64,000 nucleotides of DNA from JAIYCX01 sp964353175 (GTDB taxonomy: Bacteria; Bdellovibrionota_C; UBA2361; SZUA-149; DAOLCO01): assembly GCA_964353175.1 (NCBI GenBank), contig CAYGUX010000001.1, forward strand, positions 62,001-126,000. The letters are read 5' to 3'. Made by a program: the position numbers and the translations under genes. The notes beneath the pieces are model-generated. The model ran no database searches, was not told the origin of the DNA, and worked only from the letters and a program-made list of their open reading frames with translations. Shown here piece by piece: positions 9,485 to 17,791 of this stretch; position 1 is the first letter of the stretch; each line of letters opens with the position of its first letter.

Positions 9485-9527
9485 AAACTCCCAATTAAAA
9501 CTCTATAACTATTATGACTAATCTCGC

Positions 9528-10151
9528 TTAAATGGTCTTTCTTCCCGTAAAAGACATTCCAATAGTCACCTCATCCGCAAACTCCAACTCTCCTCCCTTG
9601 GGTAATCCTTGAGCTAACCTACTGATAACTAAGCCTTCTGTATCCAATACACTAGATAGATACATAGCAGTAGCATCTCCCTCAACGGTAGTTCCAGTCG
9701 CAATGATTACTTCTCTTAATGGCGTGGCTAAAGGATCTATCGTATCACGACCACTTGCCTCCAATCTGGATAATAACTTATCAATAGTTAAATGCTCTGG
9801 CCTAACCCCCTTCAAAGGAGACCATACGCCATGGAGCACATGATAAAGTCCTCGGTATGCGCCACTTTTTTCTAAGGAAAAAATGTCAGAAGGTCTTTCC
9901 ACTATACAAAGTTGATCCTTTATTCGACTAGAGTCAGAGCAAAAAAAACAAACTTGCTCATCAGACAAACCCCTACAACACTCACACCATCTTAAATTCT
10001 TTTTCGCTCCATTCAGAGCCTCAACTAAGTTGCCAACCTCGTCGTCAGACTTATTAATTAAATGATAAGCAATCCGATAGGCATTCCTCTCACCAATGGA
10101 AGGCAATTTACCTAATTCAAAAACAAGTTTTTTTAATGATTTGGGGAACAT
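9528..10151 (-). CDS. recR: recombination mediator RecR
   Basis: Works with RecF/RecO to load RecA on gapped DNA. 207 aa, the usual length. In order: a helix-hairpin-helix ('LPSIGERNAYRIAYHL', about 17-32), a four-cysteine zinc finger (C56, C59, C68, C71), a Toprim domain starting 'LCIVERPSDIFSLEKSG' (about 81-97) and a Walker-B-like C-terminus. It lies about 100 bases downstream of dnaX on the same strand, the widely conserved dnaX-recR order; the YbaB gene often found between them is missing here. Confidence 0.96.
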   Translation of the reverse strand: MFPKSLKKLVFELGKLPSIGERNAYRIAYHLINKSDDEVGNLVEALNGAKKNLRWCECCRGLSDEQVCFFCSDSSRIKDQLCIVERPSDIFSLEKSGAYRGLYHVLHGVWSPLKGVRPEHLTIDKLLSRLEASGRDTIDPLATPLREVIIATGTTVEGDATAMYLSSVLDTEGLVISRLAQGLPKGGELEFADEVTIGMSFTGRKTI

Positions 10152-10254
10152 CTTATATGGCTCTAAAAAGTAATGCTTACTTATATTTAGAGATGCAAAT
10201 TATGGCAATATTTTTCTCAACTAATAAACTTCAAAGTAACGAAGACTACAAACT

Positions 10255-12030
10255 CTATTTTCTAGTTTCTGGTACGACTTTATCGATGACAGTTCCTTGA
10301 AAAGCATCCATAACACTCTTAACCGCCACTTTATCTTTAGCCTCAGTCTCTATCCGAGCTCTTGCTACTCGCCTTTTATCCTCAACTATAGCTTGCTTTG
10401 AGCCTTTTACAGGATTACTACCTCTTACACTCTCATTAGTAGGACTACCAATAGTAGGACTATCACTAGAATCGACCTCTGAAAAGCTCACTCTCCACGT
10501 TGAGACCCCACTAAACTGGAATAAATACTTTTTCAAGCTCTCATCAGATGACTTATCTTTAAAATTATCTAAAACAAAACTAGTGCCCTTAACCCTCAAG
10601 TGACCTAAATTACCTTTGATCGAAAACTCCTCTGGCGCTACTCGATTCAAATAAGTAACTAATAGCAGTTGCCCCTGTTCCTTAAGATAACCTAAAAAGC
10701 CATTCCAATTTAAGGGGCCAGATTCAACTTGGTCTTCACTTAAGGTCTCCGCTGTCTTGACTTCCGGAGTCCGTGGAATTGGCTCGCTACTTATTTTTTT
10801 TAAACTAGTACTCTCAGTCGGAGCTAGACTAGTAGAAACGCGAGGCACAGTATTAGCACCTGCACCTACTCTCCCATCCAAACTGTCTCTAACACTAAGA
10901 ACTCTGGAACAAAAACAAAGTTTAACAACCCCTGCTTCCATCACAGCCTGAGGGAACTCGCTTCGCACACAAACCTCCGCTATCTCCCTTCCCATATCGA
11001 ATAAAATGGAGAAGTAATCGCTCGCTTGCCTTAAAACAAGCTCGTTCAACTTTTCCACCTGAACATCACTCAACTCTTCTAACTCAGCAAATCGCTCCCT
11101 TGCCTGCTCACCTCGTCTCGCTGCCAAGGAGAATAAAAAAGCTATGCGTAAACTAGCCACAAAATCAGATAAGAAGGCCCGAATATCCAATCCACGATTA
11201 AACGCGAAAGAGATCTTAGATAAAGCAAAAGACTCATCTTCCTCTAAAATAGAGCTTAAAAGATCAAGGAAATAGGAGTTGTCCAAAGTGCCCAAGACTT
11301 CTGCAACATAAGAAGGAGTAAGATCACTCGAACTTAATGCCAAAACCCTATCAAGCAAACTACTTGCATCTCTCATTCCACCATCAGCAGTATTAGCAAG
11401 TATTCGAACCACCTCTTTCTCTACCTCCACACCTTCTTTTACAAGAATGTTATTTAATTGAGAGACAATGTCTTTTACCAGTAGGCGCTTAAATGTATGC
11501 TCTTGGCATCTAGACTTGACAGTATCAGGAATTTTATGAGCCTCTGTAGTTGCTAGAATAAAAATAGTGTTAGCTGGAGGCTCTTCAATACTCTTCAATA
11601 AGGCATTAAAAGCAGAAGTTGAAAGCATGTGGACTTCATCAATAATATACATCTTATATGCTATCCCTGGAGGAGGACTTATATATAAGGTTTCTATTAA
11701 ACTACGGACATCTTCTACGCTATTATTTGAAGCACCATCAATTTCAACTACAGCTAAATTATTACCCCTAGTAATATCAACACAATTAGAACATTTCTCA
11801 CACGGGGATACATCCTCAGGCGAAATATCCCTGCCTGTACAATTTAAGACCTTAGCTAAGATTCTAGCGCAGGAAGTTTTACCTACCCCCCTTGGCCCAC
11901 TAAATAACAATGCATGTGGCACCCTATCTCGAACCACGGCATTAGTAAGCGCGGTGGTAACATGACCTTGACCAGTCACCTCTCTAAAAGATTGGGGGCG
12001 ATATTTTCTGGCTAATACTAGATATGACAT
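10255..12030 (-). CDS. dnaX: DNA polymerase III tau/gamma clamp-loader subunit
   Basis: 591 aa. The AAA+ core carries Walker A GPRGVGKT (45-52), a four-cysteine zinc site (C64, C77, C80, C83) and the Walker B/DEVH box at 131-134, followed by the sensor and clamp-loader domain III to about residue 370. The rest is a low-complexity linker and a C-terminal domain of the tau type. At codons 410-412 the mRNA has eight consecutive A, and a -1 shift there meets a stop two codons later, which would give a 414-aa gamma-like product (see the separate entry). SRP RNA lies upstream and recR downstream, a common neighbourhood. Confidence 0.96.
   Translation of the reverse strand: MSYLVLARKYRPQSFREVTGQGHVTTALTNAVVRDRVPHALLFSGPRGVGKTSCARILAKVLNCTGRDISPEDVSPCEKCSNCVDITRGNNLAVVEIDGASNNSVEDVRSLIETLYISPPPGIAYKMYIIDEVHMLSTSAFNALLKSIEEPPANTIFILATTEAHKIPDTVKSRCQEHTFKRLLVKDIVSQLNNILVKEGVEVEKEVVRILANTADGGMRDASSLLDRVLALSSSDLTPSYVAEVLGTLDNSYFLDLLSSILEEDESFALSKISFAFNRGLDIRAFLSDFVASLRIAFLFSLAARRGEQARERFAELEELSDVQVEKLNELVLRQASDYFSILFDMGREIAEVCVRSEFPQAVMEAGVVKLCFCSRVLSVRDSLDGRVGAGANTVPRVSTSLAPTESTSLKKISSEPIPRTPEVKTAETLSEDQVESGPLNWNGFLGYLKEQGQLLLVTYLNRVAPEEFSIKGNLGHLRVKGTSFVLDNFKDKSSDESLKKYLFQFSGVSTWRVSFSEVDSSDSPTIGSPTNESVRGSNPVKGSKQAIVEDKRRVARARIETEAKDKVAVKSVMDAFQGTVIDKVVPETRK
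10794..10801 (-). promoter_or_regulatory. candidate programmed frameshift / transcription slippage site in dnaX
   Basis: The dnaX mRNA reads TTA-AAA-AAA-ATA over codons 410-413, a run of eight A containing the heptamer A-AAA-AAA. A -1 shift at the AAA-AAA pair, or one extra A in the transcript, gives Asn-Lys-stop directly after codon 412. The resulting 414-aa protein would keep clamp-loader domains I-III and lose the tau-specific C-terminus. E. coli (A AAA AAG) and Thermus (A9) make gamma this way. No strong downstream stem-loop is obvious. The site is seen in the sequence; its use is inferred. Confidence 0.6.
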
Positions 12031-12137
12031 ATTGTAGATCCTAACTTATTGAGCGAAAAGGTACAATAAAACCCTATGAAAGAAAAGTTTAGGTATAAAA
12101 GATGGAGGGAGCAAGGACCGTTAAACTAGAGGCACCT

Positions 12138-12220
12138 AAAAAAGCGGCCGAACCACATCACAGAAAGTTAGCGCTACCGTTGCTTCCTTTCGGATCTGGC
12201 GGGGTTCGCGCGTTTTCTTG
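12138..12220 (-). ncRNA. ffs: small SRP RNA (4.5S type)
   Basis: On the minus strand the conserved SRP tip is present: CCAGATCCGAAAGGAAGCAA, almost identical to the E. coli 4.5S core that binds Ffh. The arms GCGCGAACC and GGTTCGGCC flank it and can pair to form the rod helix, and a run of Ts (about 12138-12144) closes the gene like a terminator. The RNA is the short form without an Alu domain, about 80 nt. It lies upstream of dnaX in the same orientation. The exact 5' end is estimated from the pairing. Confidence 0.87.
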
Positions 12221-12494
12221 TATGATTCGACCATAAGAAGCAGGCCATTTACATTATGGATTTAGATAAGACAAGTCCTATCTAAATTAAGCCCTAAAAA
12301 GATTGCCTCATAAGTGCTTAAATTTACTAGGCATTATACTTTTAGGCAAAAATATCTTTCTCTCCGACTCAAAGCCTTCAGTTTTAATGAAAAACTCACG
12401 ATTACTTTAATGTTGCATGAAACAATCGTTAAATAGCGAGAGAACAAAGCAAACACTTTAATAGATAGTAACTTAAAGTAAGGAAACTAAATAT
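12221..12494. other. intergenic region between the SRP RNA and a small gene
   Basis: This 274-base stretch separates the minus-strand SRP RNA from a plus-strand small gene and must carry both promoters. It holds one AT-rich inverted repeat (ATTTAGATA / TATCTAAAT, 12260-12287, 10-base loop) on the SRP promoter side. I see no convincing -35/-10 pair, no tRNA and no coding frame. Confidence 0.4.
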
Positions 12495-12665
12495 ATGTCA
12501 ATCGAAGCAGTCGCAGCAAGACAAGAAGCACAGCCTATTGAAAGGCCTGAAAAAAAAGAAGAACAAAAGGAAGATGTAAAAGCGACCCAAGAAACGCAAG
12601 ATTTGGGCAAGAGAGAAGTTAGAAACCAGGCAGAAGCACAAAGCACGTTCTCAGCTTCAGCATAG
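12495..12665 (+). CDS. small hydrophilic protein of unknown function (56 aa)
   Basis: The frame starts MSIEAVAARQEAQPIERPE and ends QSTFSASA. It is rich in Glu, Gln, Lys and Ala, with no Cys or Trp, no membrane segment, and is probably disordered or helical. AAGGAA lies about 10 bases before the ATG. A stem-loop with a T run (12692-12724) begins 27 bases after the stop, so the unit looks like a complete one-gene transcript. The amino acid composition is not that of a random AT-rich frame. No family is recognised. Confidence 0.55.
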   Translation: MSIEAVAARQEAQPIERPEKKEEQKEDVKATQETQDLGKREVRNQAEAQSTFSASA

Positions 12666-12691
12666 AAACTTCTCCACTGAAACACAAGCAG

Positions 12692-12724
12692 AGTCCTTCG
12701 TGAATAAAAGCTAGAAGGACTTTT
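12692..12724 (+). terminator. rho-independent terminator of the 56-aa gene
   Basis: An 8-bp perfect stem (AGTCCTTC / GAAGGACT) with a 14-base loop is followed by TTTT. It lies 27 bases after the small gene's stop codon, in the correct orientation. The T run is short, so efficiency may be moderate. Confidence 0.6.
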
Positions 12725-12747
12725 AGTTGTCGAATTTCAACATTATT

Positions 12748-12784
12748 GCTAAGTTTGATAGCTTTACAAGCTATCAAACTTAGC
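12748..12784. repeat. perfect 17-bp inverted repeat with 3-base loop, next to a start codon
   Basis: Left arm 12748-12764 and right arm 12768-12784 are perfect reverse complements (GCTAAGTTTGATAGCTT and its complement) around TAC. The right arm ends two bases before the ATG of the PIG-V-like gene, so a hairpin in the mRNA would cover the ribosome-binding region, where no Shine-Dalgarno is visible. No T run follows on either strand, so it is not an ordinary terminator. It could be an operator, a translation-blocking hairpin or an element end. Confidence 0.85.
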
Positions 12785-12786
12785 AG

Positions 12787-13947
12787 ATGAACCAAAATAC
12801 AGATCAATCAAAAATAACAAAGGATTCTCTCAAATTCCTTTTTCTGTGTTTTTCGATATCAAGAATTTTAGTATTCTCCGTCATAGGATTAGTATCCTAC
12901 ACCTATAGCTACCTCATCCCAGCAAGGGATGAACCTATTCTACACAGCATTTCTAATTTAGATTTCAATGTCGCACTGACCCACTTCAAAAACATCCTGC
13001 TCTCTGCGGATGCTTCCTGGTACTTAGAAATTGCAAAATATGGTTACCCAATTCAAGAATATACTGATGCAAAAGCACTGCATTGGGTGTTTTTTCCACT
13101 TTTCCCTATACTAATAAAAGTTTTTAGTTTCCTCTGTCACTCAAACCTATTCGGAGCCTTACTCTTAAACTTCTTATGCCTTCTAACAAGCCTCCTAATC
13201 ATAAGAAAATACCTACAAACGGAAGGTCTTGGAGAACGCTCGACTAAGCTTGTTATAGCCTTAATTTGTTTTAATCCCTTAAGTTATTTTTTAAGTACCC
13301 CTCATACAGAGTCAATATTCCTACTTTGCTTAAGCGCGAGCCTTCTATTTTTACAAAAAAAATCTCTTGGCCTATCTTCTATTGCCTTTGGATTATGTAT
13401 CATCTCTAGACCAACTGGATTGCTTATAGCTCCAGGCATTGCATTAATCGCAAAAAAACGTGGGCTGCCGGTAGTTCTATTCTCAGCATTGAGCTCTACC
13501 CCCTTCTTAGGTTACTGTGCTTTTCTTTGGGAGACGACAGGCAATCCGCTCGCCTGGCTTCACAATCAAACTGCCTGGGGAAGAAAAGGAACTTTTATAG
13601 ATCTCTTTAACTTCGGCAATTTTAGTATTGAGAATTTAGTAGCGCCTTGGTCCTTAAATATCCTACATACTATATTTCTAATTCTACTTCTTATAGTAGT
13701 CATCCTCCAGATACGGAATAAAACTTATGGCTTTTTATTGATCACCTTAGTTCCAGTTCTTTCAGCTCTAAGTTCAGGTACAGTATTATCAATATCTAGA
13801 CTAATTATGCCATTAGTTATTCTGCCTATTACCCTAGTTCAAAACTTAAAAGATGAAACGATCCTGCTTCTCTTACTCGCCTACTCATTCCTACTAGGAC
13901 TTATGACCTTACTGTATGCTCTAAGAGTTAGCTTTGCCATGGCCTAA
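12787..13947 (+). CDS. PIG-V-like membrane mannosyltransferase family protein
   Basis: 386 aa with about nine to ten membrane helices. The segment 'SADASWYLEIAKYGYP' followed by 'WVFFPLFPILIKVFS' is the signature of bacterial PIG-V-like (GPI mannosyltransferase 2 family, GT-C fold) proteins; the acidic residue in 'ADASWY' takes the place of the catalytic Asp. Such enzymes use polyprenyl-phosphate sugars at the outer face of the inner membrane; the acceptor here is unknown. No Shine-Dalgarno precedes the ATG, and a perfect hairpin ends two bases before it. The 3' end overlaps the convergent GT2 gene by 27 bases. Confidence 0.75.
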   Translation: MNQNTDQSKITKDSLKFLFLCFSISRILVFSVIGLVSYTYSYLIPARDEPILHSISNLDFNVALTHFKNILLSADASWYLEIAKYGYPIQEYTDAKALHWVFFPLFPILIKVFSFLCHSNLFGALLLNFLCLLTSLLIIRKYLQTEGLGERSTKLVIALICFNPLSYFLSTPHTESIFLLCLSASLLFLQKKSLGLSSIAFGLCIISRPTGLLIAPGIALIAKKRGLPVVLFSALSSTPFLGYCAFLWETTGNPLAWLHNQTAWGRKGTFIDLFNFGNFSIENLVAPWSLNILHTIFLILLLIVVILQIRNKTYGFLLITLVPVLSALSSGTVLSISRLIMPLVILPITLVQNLKDETILLLLLAYSFLLGLMTLLYALRVSFAMA

Positions 13948-14883
13948 GAAAGCTTTTAATCTCTTTCGAGAGATTATTGCAGGGTCAACCTTCCAAGGAA
14001 GATGGAAAGAAATTCTAAAAAAATCCACTAAAGACAAAAAATGAGCAAGGAAAGTTTCACGAAGCTCAAGAGGAGAACGAAACATTGACCAAAAGGCCTT
14101 GGGGACTTCCCTTAAGGATGTCTCTAGGATATTTGATTTAAGAATATCTCGACATCTCCATAGGAACAGTCTGCGACCTCTATTGTAAAAATAGACTCGG
14201 TAAGTCTCTTCAAGTTTACCAGGATAGACTCTATGCTTGATCTCTGACTCTAAGGAAATTAACATTTTTATCCCCTTAGCCTTAGCTTTTAAGCACCACT
14301 CAGTCTCCTCAAAATATAAAAAATATTCTTCGGGCAAGTAGCCTATCTCGGGGAGCAAACCAACGGGTAAAAATATACTACACCCCGGCACATAATCACA
14401 CTCAAGTGTATTACTTAAAGTAGTAGGAACAACCTCTCTCATGGATACTTCACCCGATCCACTTACAAACCCTCCAATTCCCCATGCCACTCTATCACTG
14501 GACATACCCCCCAATGCGTAAACCGCACTTCCTACGACTGCTCTAGGATTCTCAAAGGACACTTTCATTAAGGGACTTAAACTTAATTCCTCCAAGACCA
14601 CATCGGGATTAAGTATCCAAACATAATCTACCTTATTTACAGCAGCAGTTTTTAAACCTATGTTTAATGCGTAAGCATAACCTCTATTCTCTGGTACACG
14701 AATAAGTTTAAAATTATCTGGAAGACTACCTATCGAGACTTCCCCAGTAACATCTAACACCAACCCACATAGAACAACACCGTCCGTACTCAAAGACTTA
14801 GTTGAATCAATTAAGTCTCGCAGGCTATCCTGTGAGTTATAGTTTACTGTAATAATAAGTACTGTGGACAAATTAAGGATCAC
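13921..14883 (-). CDS. family 2 glycosyltransferase (rhamnosyltransferase-like)
   Basis: 320 aa with a GT-A fold: 'VLIITVNYNSQDSLRDLI' at the N-terminus, 'PENRGYAYALNIGL' (about 83-96), the metal/nucleotide motif in 'YVWILNPDVVLEEL' (about 106-119) and the acceptor-side 'EYFLYFEETEWCLKAKAKG' (about 190-208). This arrangement is typical of GT2 enzymes that build O-antigen or capsule chains. Substrates cannot be read from the sequence. No membrane helix is present, so it acts at the cytoplasmic face. It lies between the PIG-V-like gene and the T3SS block; a functional tie to either is not shown. Confidence 0.88.
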   Translation of the reverse strand: MILNLSTVLIITVNYNSQDSLRDLIDSTKSLSTDGVVLCGLVLDVTGEVSIGSLPDNFKLIRVPENRGYAYALNIGLKTAAVNKVDYVWILNPDVVLEELSLSPLMKVSFENPRAVVGSAVYALGGMSSDRVAWGIGGFVSGSGEVSMREVVPTTLSNTLECDYVPGCSIFLPVGLLPEIGYLPEEYFLYFEETEWCLKAKAKGIKMLISLESEIKHRVYPGKLEETYRVYFYNRGRRLFLWRCRDILKSNILETSLREVPKAFWSMFRSPLELRETFLAHFLSLVDFFRISFHLPWKVDPAIISRKRLKAFLGHGKANS

Positions 14884-14938
14884 TTGCTTAGTTTAAGGGT
14901 CATAACAAGCCACAACATAGACTATCTCATGAAGGAAT

Positions 14939-15535
14939 TCAATCAAATACAAGCTTCTTATTATGCTTAAGTACTAGACTATTCTTATCTCCTAGCTCGA
15001 TCGCTTGAATCAATAACTTTCTTCCGTTTGATTTTTCTTGCGGATCAAGGTGCTCATCAAACATAATCCCGCCTAAATTGTTTAAGGCATGGACATCAAT
15101 TGGACTAGAGTTAATTGCAGATTTTAGGAGTTGCTTACTAACACCCTTCCTCCCCTCCAGCTCCTCCAAGTAGGCCAAATTTATATACCCTCTTGAATAA
15201 GTAGGATCTAACCTTAAACCTTCCTGAAATAACACCCTTGCTGTTTGCAAATCACCTTTTCGTAAATGAATAGAACCTAATCCATCCACAGCCTCTGGAT
15301 CTTCCGGTCTAAGGTCCCTAGCCAAAGAGAACAAAGCCTCTGCTTGATTAAGGCTATTCGCATCCATTCGACCAATCTTCATGAGCTTCTCATCAAAAAC
15401 TCGCAAATAGAGCACCCCCTTTCCAACGACCTTAAGGTACTCCCCTCTGGTCACTTGCGGCTTAATTACTGGTCTCACACTACAACTTAAAAATGCCAAA
15501 GAAACTAACACCATTAAACATTTAAGCAGCTTCAT
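14939..15535 (-). CDS. TPR-repeat lipoprotein downstream of sctV
   Basis: From the chosen start the product is 198 aa: a lipoprotein signal (MKLLKCLMVLVSLAFLSC, lipobox LSC), then two or three tetratricopeptide repeats (about 60-170) with the pattern 'AEALFSLARDLRPEDPEAVDGLGSIHLRKGD'. Earlier in-frame Met codons exist, but only this one places GAGG six bases upstream and the lipobox near residue 18. The start lies inside the last 14 bases of sctV, so translation is probably coupled. T3SS clusters often encode a small lipoprotein (pilotin) or a TPR protein; which this is remains open. Confidence 0.75.
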   Translation of the reverse strand: MKLLKCLMVLVSLAFLSCSVRPVIKPQVTRGEYLKVVGKGVLYLRVFDEKLMKIGRMDANSLNQAEALFSLARDLRPEDPEAVDGLGSIHLRKGDLQTARVLFQEGLRLDPTYSRGYINLAYLEELEGRKGVSKQLLKSAINSSPIDVHALNNLGGIMFDEHLDPQEKSNGRKLLIQAIELGDKNSLVLKHNKKLVFD

Positions 15536-17459
15536 CATATACCTCTTCATCTTCAATCTCTTGTTGCTCGACCACATTCAACGAACAATATTCGGGAATC
15601 TCCTCAGGTGAAACTACCATAAGTCGCTCCTCCTCCCGCTTCAAACAACGATAGATTTGAGTTCTAATAGTACTAGGTACTAAAATAACCTTAATAGTAT
15701 TAGCTTCTCCTTGAAGTCCTCTCCTTGCCCATCCTCGAATCTGTTCGCTCAACTTAGGGTTAAGGCTAAGACCAGATTCGACTTGCGTTACAGCCTGCTC
15801 CTCTAAGCTATCAAGTAGCACATTTACTAATATCGTATTTTTAGAATCTATAACGCCTTGTAAGATAGTAGAACCCAACTTTTCTCGAACTGCTCTCAAA
15901 CATTCGAAGAATAGTTTATCAACTTGATTCTTAGTTAGGTGTTGAGATTGTTCACTATGGAAAAGCTCAGCTAAAGCTTGCATAATCCCTCCAAAATCCC
16001 TAATACTCACTCCCTCAGACACCAACTGTCGTAAGACCAGTGTCAATGTAGTTACGCTAACTTTTTCCGGTATTACATCATTTATAACGTCGGTGAAATG
16101 TGGCTCGTACATATCTAACAACTGTCTAGACTGAGAGTCATTTATAAAATCTAACATCGTGTCTCTTAATATTTTATTCAATAACCTCCCCACTATTCGA
16201 CTCCAAGGATCTTTTTCATTCTCATCTCCATTGGTAACTTGATATTGAACCGCCCCCCTACTTTGACAAAATATAAACAGCTCTGCTCTCAAATCAAGAA
16301 CCCCTGGATCTACGTCAAACGTAATATCAGGTAACAAAACACCTAAATTATCATAGACATCTCCCCTGATAGCATCTACATAAGTACTAATCGTTTCCTC
16401 ACTCTGCAGTCTCATCGCTCCCATGGGACTTAACTTAATAACGATTGGTGGCAAAACCCTTGGCCTAAAAGGGAAGTCGCACTTCTTCATTTTCTCCTTC
16501 TCCACAGCCTTCATCGCCTTTGCCCATAAAGCTAAAGGTATTGCCGCGAGAAGTAAAAAAGGAATTGCAGGTAATCCAGGAACAAAAGAAAGGCCAAAAA
16601 GAACAAAGCCAGTCAATAATAGAATAATCGGTTCTCTAGTAAGTTGCCCAATTATCTCCTCTGATAACACCCCACCTACTCTTGCGCTTACCCTGGTAAT
16701 CACAATACCTGCCGATACCGATACCAGTAAGGCTGGAAGCTGTGAGATCAAACCATCCCCGACTGTTAATAAAGTATATCTTTCGATCGCGTGACTTAAT
16801 GGAAGGCCGTCCCTTATAGCTCCGATCAATATGCCTGCTACGATATTTATAAAAGTGATGCACAAGCCTACAATCGCATCCCCTTTAATAAATTTCATCG
16901 CTCCATCTAGTGCGCCATATAACTTTGCTTCTCTATGTAACTCTCTTCTCTTTTCCCTAGCATCAGAGATACTTAATAGGCCTGCTCTCATGTCGGCATC
17001 TATAGACATTTGTTTGCCCGGCATCGCATCCAAAGTAAATCGAGCAGCCACCTCGGCCACTCTCTCAGATCCTTTAGCAATAACTAAAAATTGAATGATC
17101 GAAATAATGCAAAATATTACTAGGCCCACTATTGTACTACCAGTAACAACAAACTGACCGAATGCAACAACCAACTCAGGCACATCACTGCCACTCAGTA
17201 TCAAACGTGTGCTCGCGACATTCAGTCCTAAGCGATACAATGTAGTTATTAACAGAATAGATGGAAGGGAAGTAAACCGCTCAGGCTCTGCTACAAAAAC
17301 AGATGCAAGCAACAACATGATGCTGAAGGCGATATTACAAGCCAGAAATAAATCTAACGCCCATGATGGGACTGGAAAGATTATCATACCTACTACCACT
17401 AGTAGTATTATAGGCAAAAAAGAATCTTTCCAGTTTATATGTTTGAAACTTAATTGCAT
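15522..17459 (-). CDS. sctV: type III secretion export apparatus protein SctV (FHIPEP family)
   Basis: SctV forms the inner-membrane nonameric export gate that receives substrates. The 645-aa protein has eight N-terminal membrane helices (to about residue 310) and a cytoplasmic domain. Family hallmarks are 'LPSILLITTLYRLGLNVASTR' (about 64-84), 'FTLDAMPGKQMSIDADMRAG' (about 141-160) and 'REAKLYGALDGAMKFIKGDAI' (about 175-195). It is slightly shorter than SctV or flagellar FlhA (about 690 aa). With sctJ and an SctQ-like gene nearby and no flagellar genes in view, a non-flagellar system is likelier, although FlhA cannot be excluded on sequence alone. Confidence 0.88.
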   Translation of the reverse strand: MQLSFKHINWKDSFLPIILLVVVGMIIFPVPSWALDLFLACNIAFSIMLLLASVFVAEPERFTSLPSILLITTLYRLGLNVASTRLILSGSDVPELVVAFGQFVVTGSTIVGLVIFCIISIIQFLVIAKGSERVAEVAARFTLDAMPGKQMSIDADMRAGLLSISDAREKRRELHREAKLYGALDGAMKFIKGDAIVGLCITFINIVAGILIGAIRDGLPLSHAIERYTLLTVGDGLISQLPALLVSVSAGIVITRVSARVGGVLSEEIIGQLTREPIILLLTGFVLFGLSFVPGLPAIPFLLLAAIPLALWAKAMKAVEKEKMKKCDFPFRPRVLPPIVIKLSPMGAMRLQSEETISTYVDAIRGDVYDNLGVLLPDITFDVDPGVLDLRAELFIFCQSRGAVQYQVTNGDENEKDPWSRIVGRLLNKILRDTMLDFINDSQSRQLLDMYEPHFTDVINDVIPEKVSVTTLTLVLRQLVSEGVSIRDFGGIMQALAELFHSEQSQHLTKNQVDKLFFECLRAVREKLGSTILQGVIDSKNTILVNVLLDSLEEQAVTQVESGLSLNPKLSEQIRGWARRGLQGEANTIKVILVPSTIRTQIYRCLKREEERLMVVSPEEIPEYCSLNVVEQQEIEDEEVYDEAA

Positions 17460-17493
17460 TAAGCAGTTCCCAATTGCATAAGCATAACAATTA

Positions 17494-17769
17494 TTACTTC
17501 AAGTTTGAGATAATAGACATTGCAGTTGAATGCTTTTTATCTTCCAGATTTGACAAAGCAGTTGCTCTCTGGCTCCTCATATTCATTAAAGTAGTAAAGT
17601 AGGTCATCGCTTGCTCATTAAACCCTTCACTGGAGAGATAACCATGTAACAATCCCATAATCTCTGAATCTGTTGAATATGGGTTCATAACCACTTTCTG
17701 AGCTTCCACCATAAACTCTTGCGTTCTAGCGGCTCCACTTGATGCATCTGAATTAATTGTACTATCCAT
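17494..17769 (-). CDS. small helical T3SS-associated protein, candidate needle subunit
   Basis: 91 aa, mostly helical, with a helix-turn-helix layout around 'NPYSTDSE' (about 29-36) and no signal peptide. Needle subunits (SctF) have this size and layout, with a turn near the middle and a C-terminal helix ending in an aliphatic-Asn motif such as 'IIQNFR'; here the end is 'SIISNLK'. The last 19 residues align without gaps to the end of the neighbouring 92-aa protein (8 identities), so the two appear to be paralogues. Position directly upstream of sctV supports a structural role. The needle call is an inference. Confidence 0.5.
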   Translation of the reverse strand: MDSTINSDASSGAARTQEFMVEAQKVVMNPYSTDSEIMGLLHGYLSSEGFNEQAMTYFTTLMNMRSQRATALSNLEDKKHSTAMSIISNLK

Positions 17770-17791
17770 TTTTCACCTTTTTCTATTACGT

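Noticed and set aside
12473..12685. Minus-strand frame of 70 codons opposite the 56-aa gene
   Set aside because: It is the complement of the Gln/Glu-rich gene, has an odd Ser/Cys/Phe-rich composition, and the terminator and ribosome-binding site favour the plus strand.
13351..13370. A8 run in the PIG-V-like gene as another slippage site
   Set aside because: No early stop in a shifted frame at a domain border makes it meaningful; homopolymers of this size are expected in AT-rich coding DNA.
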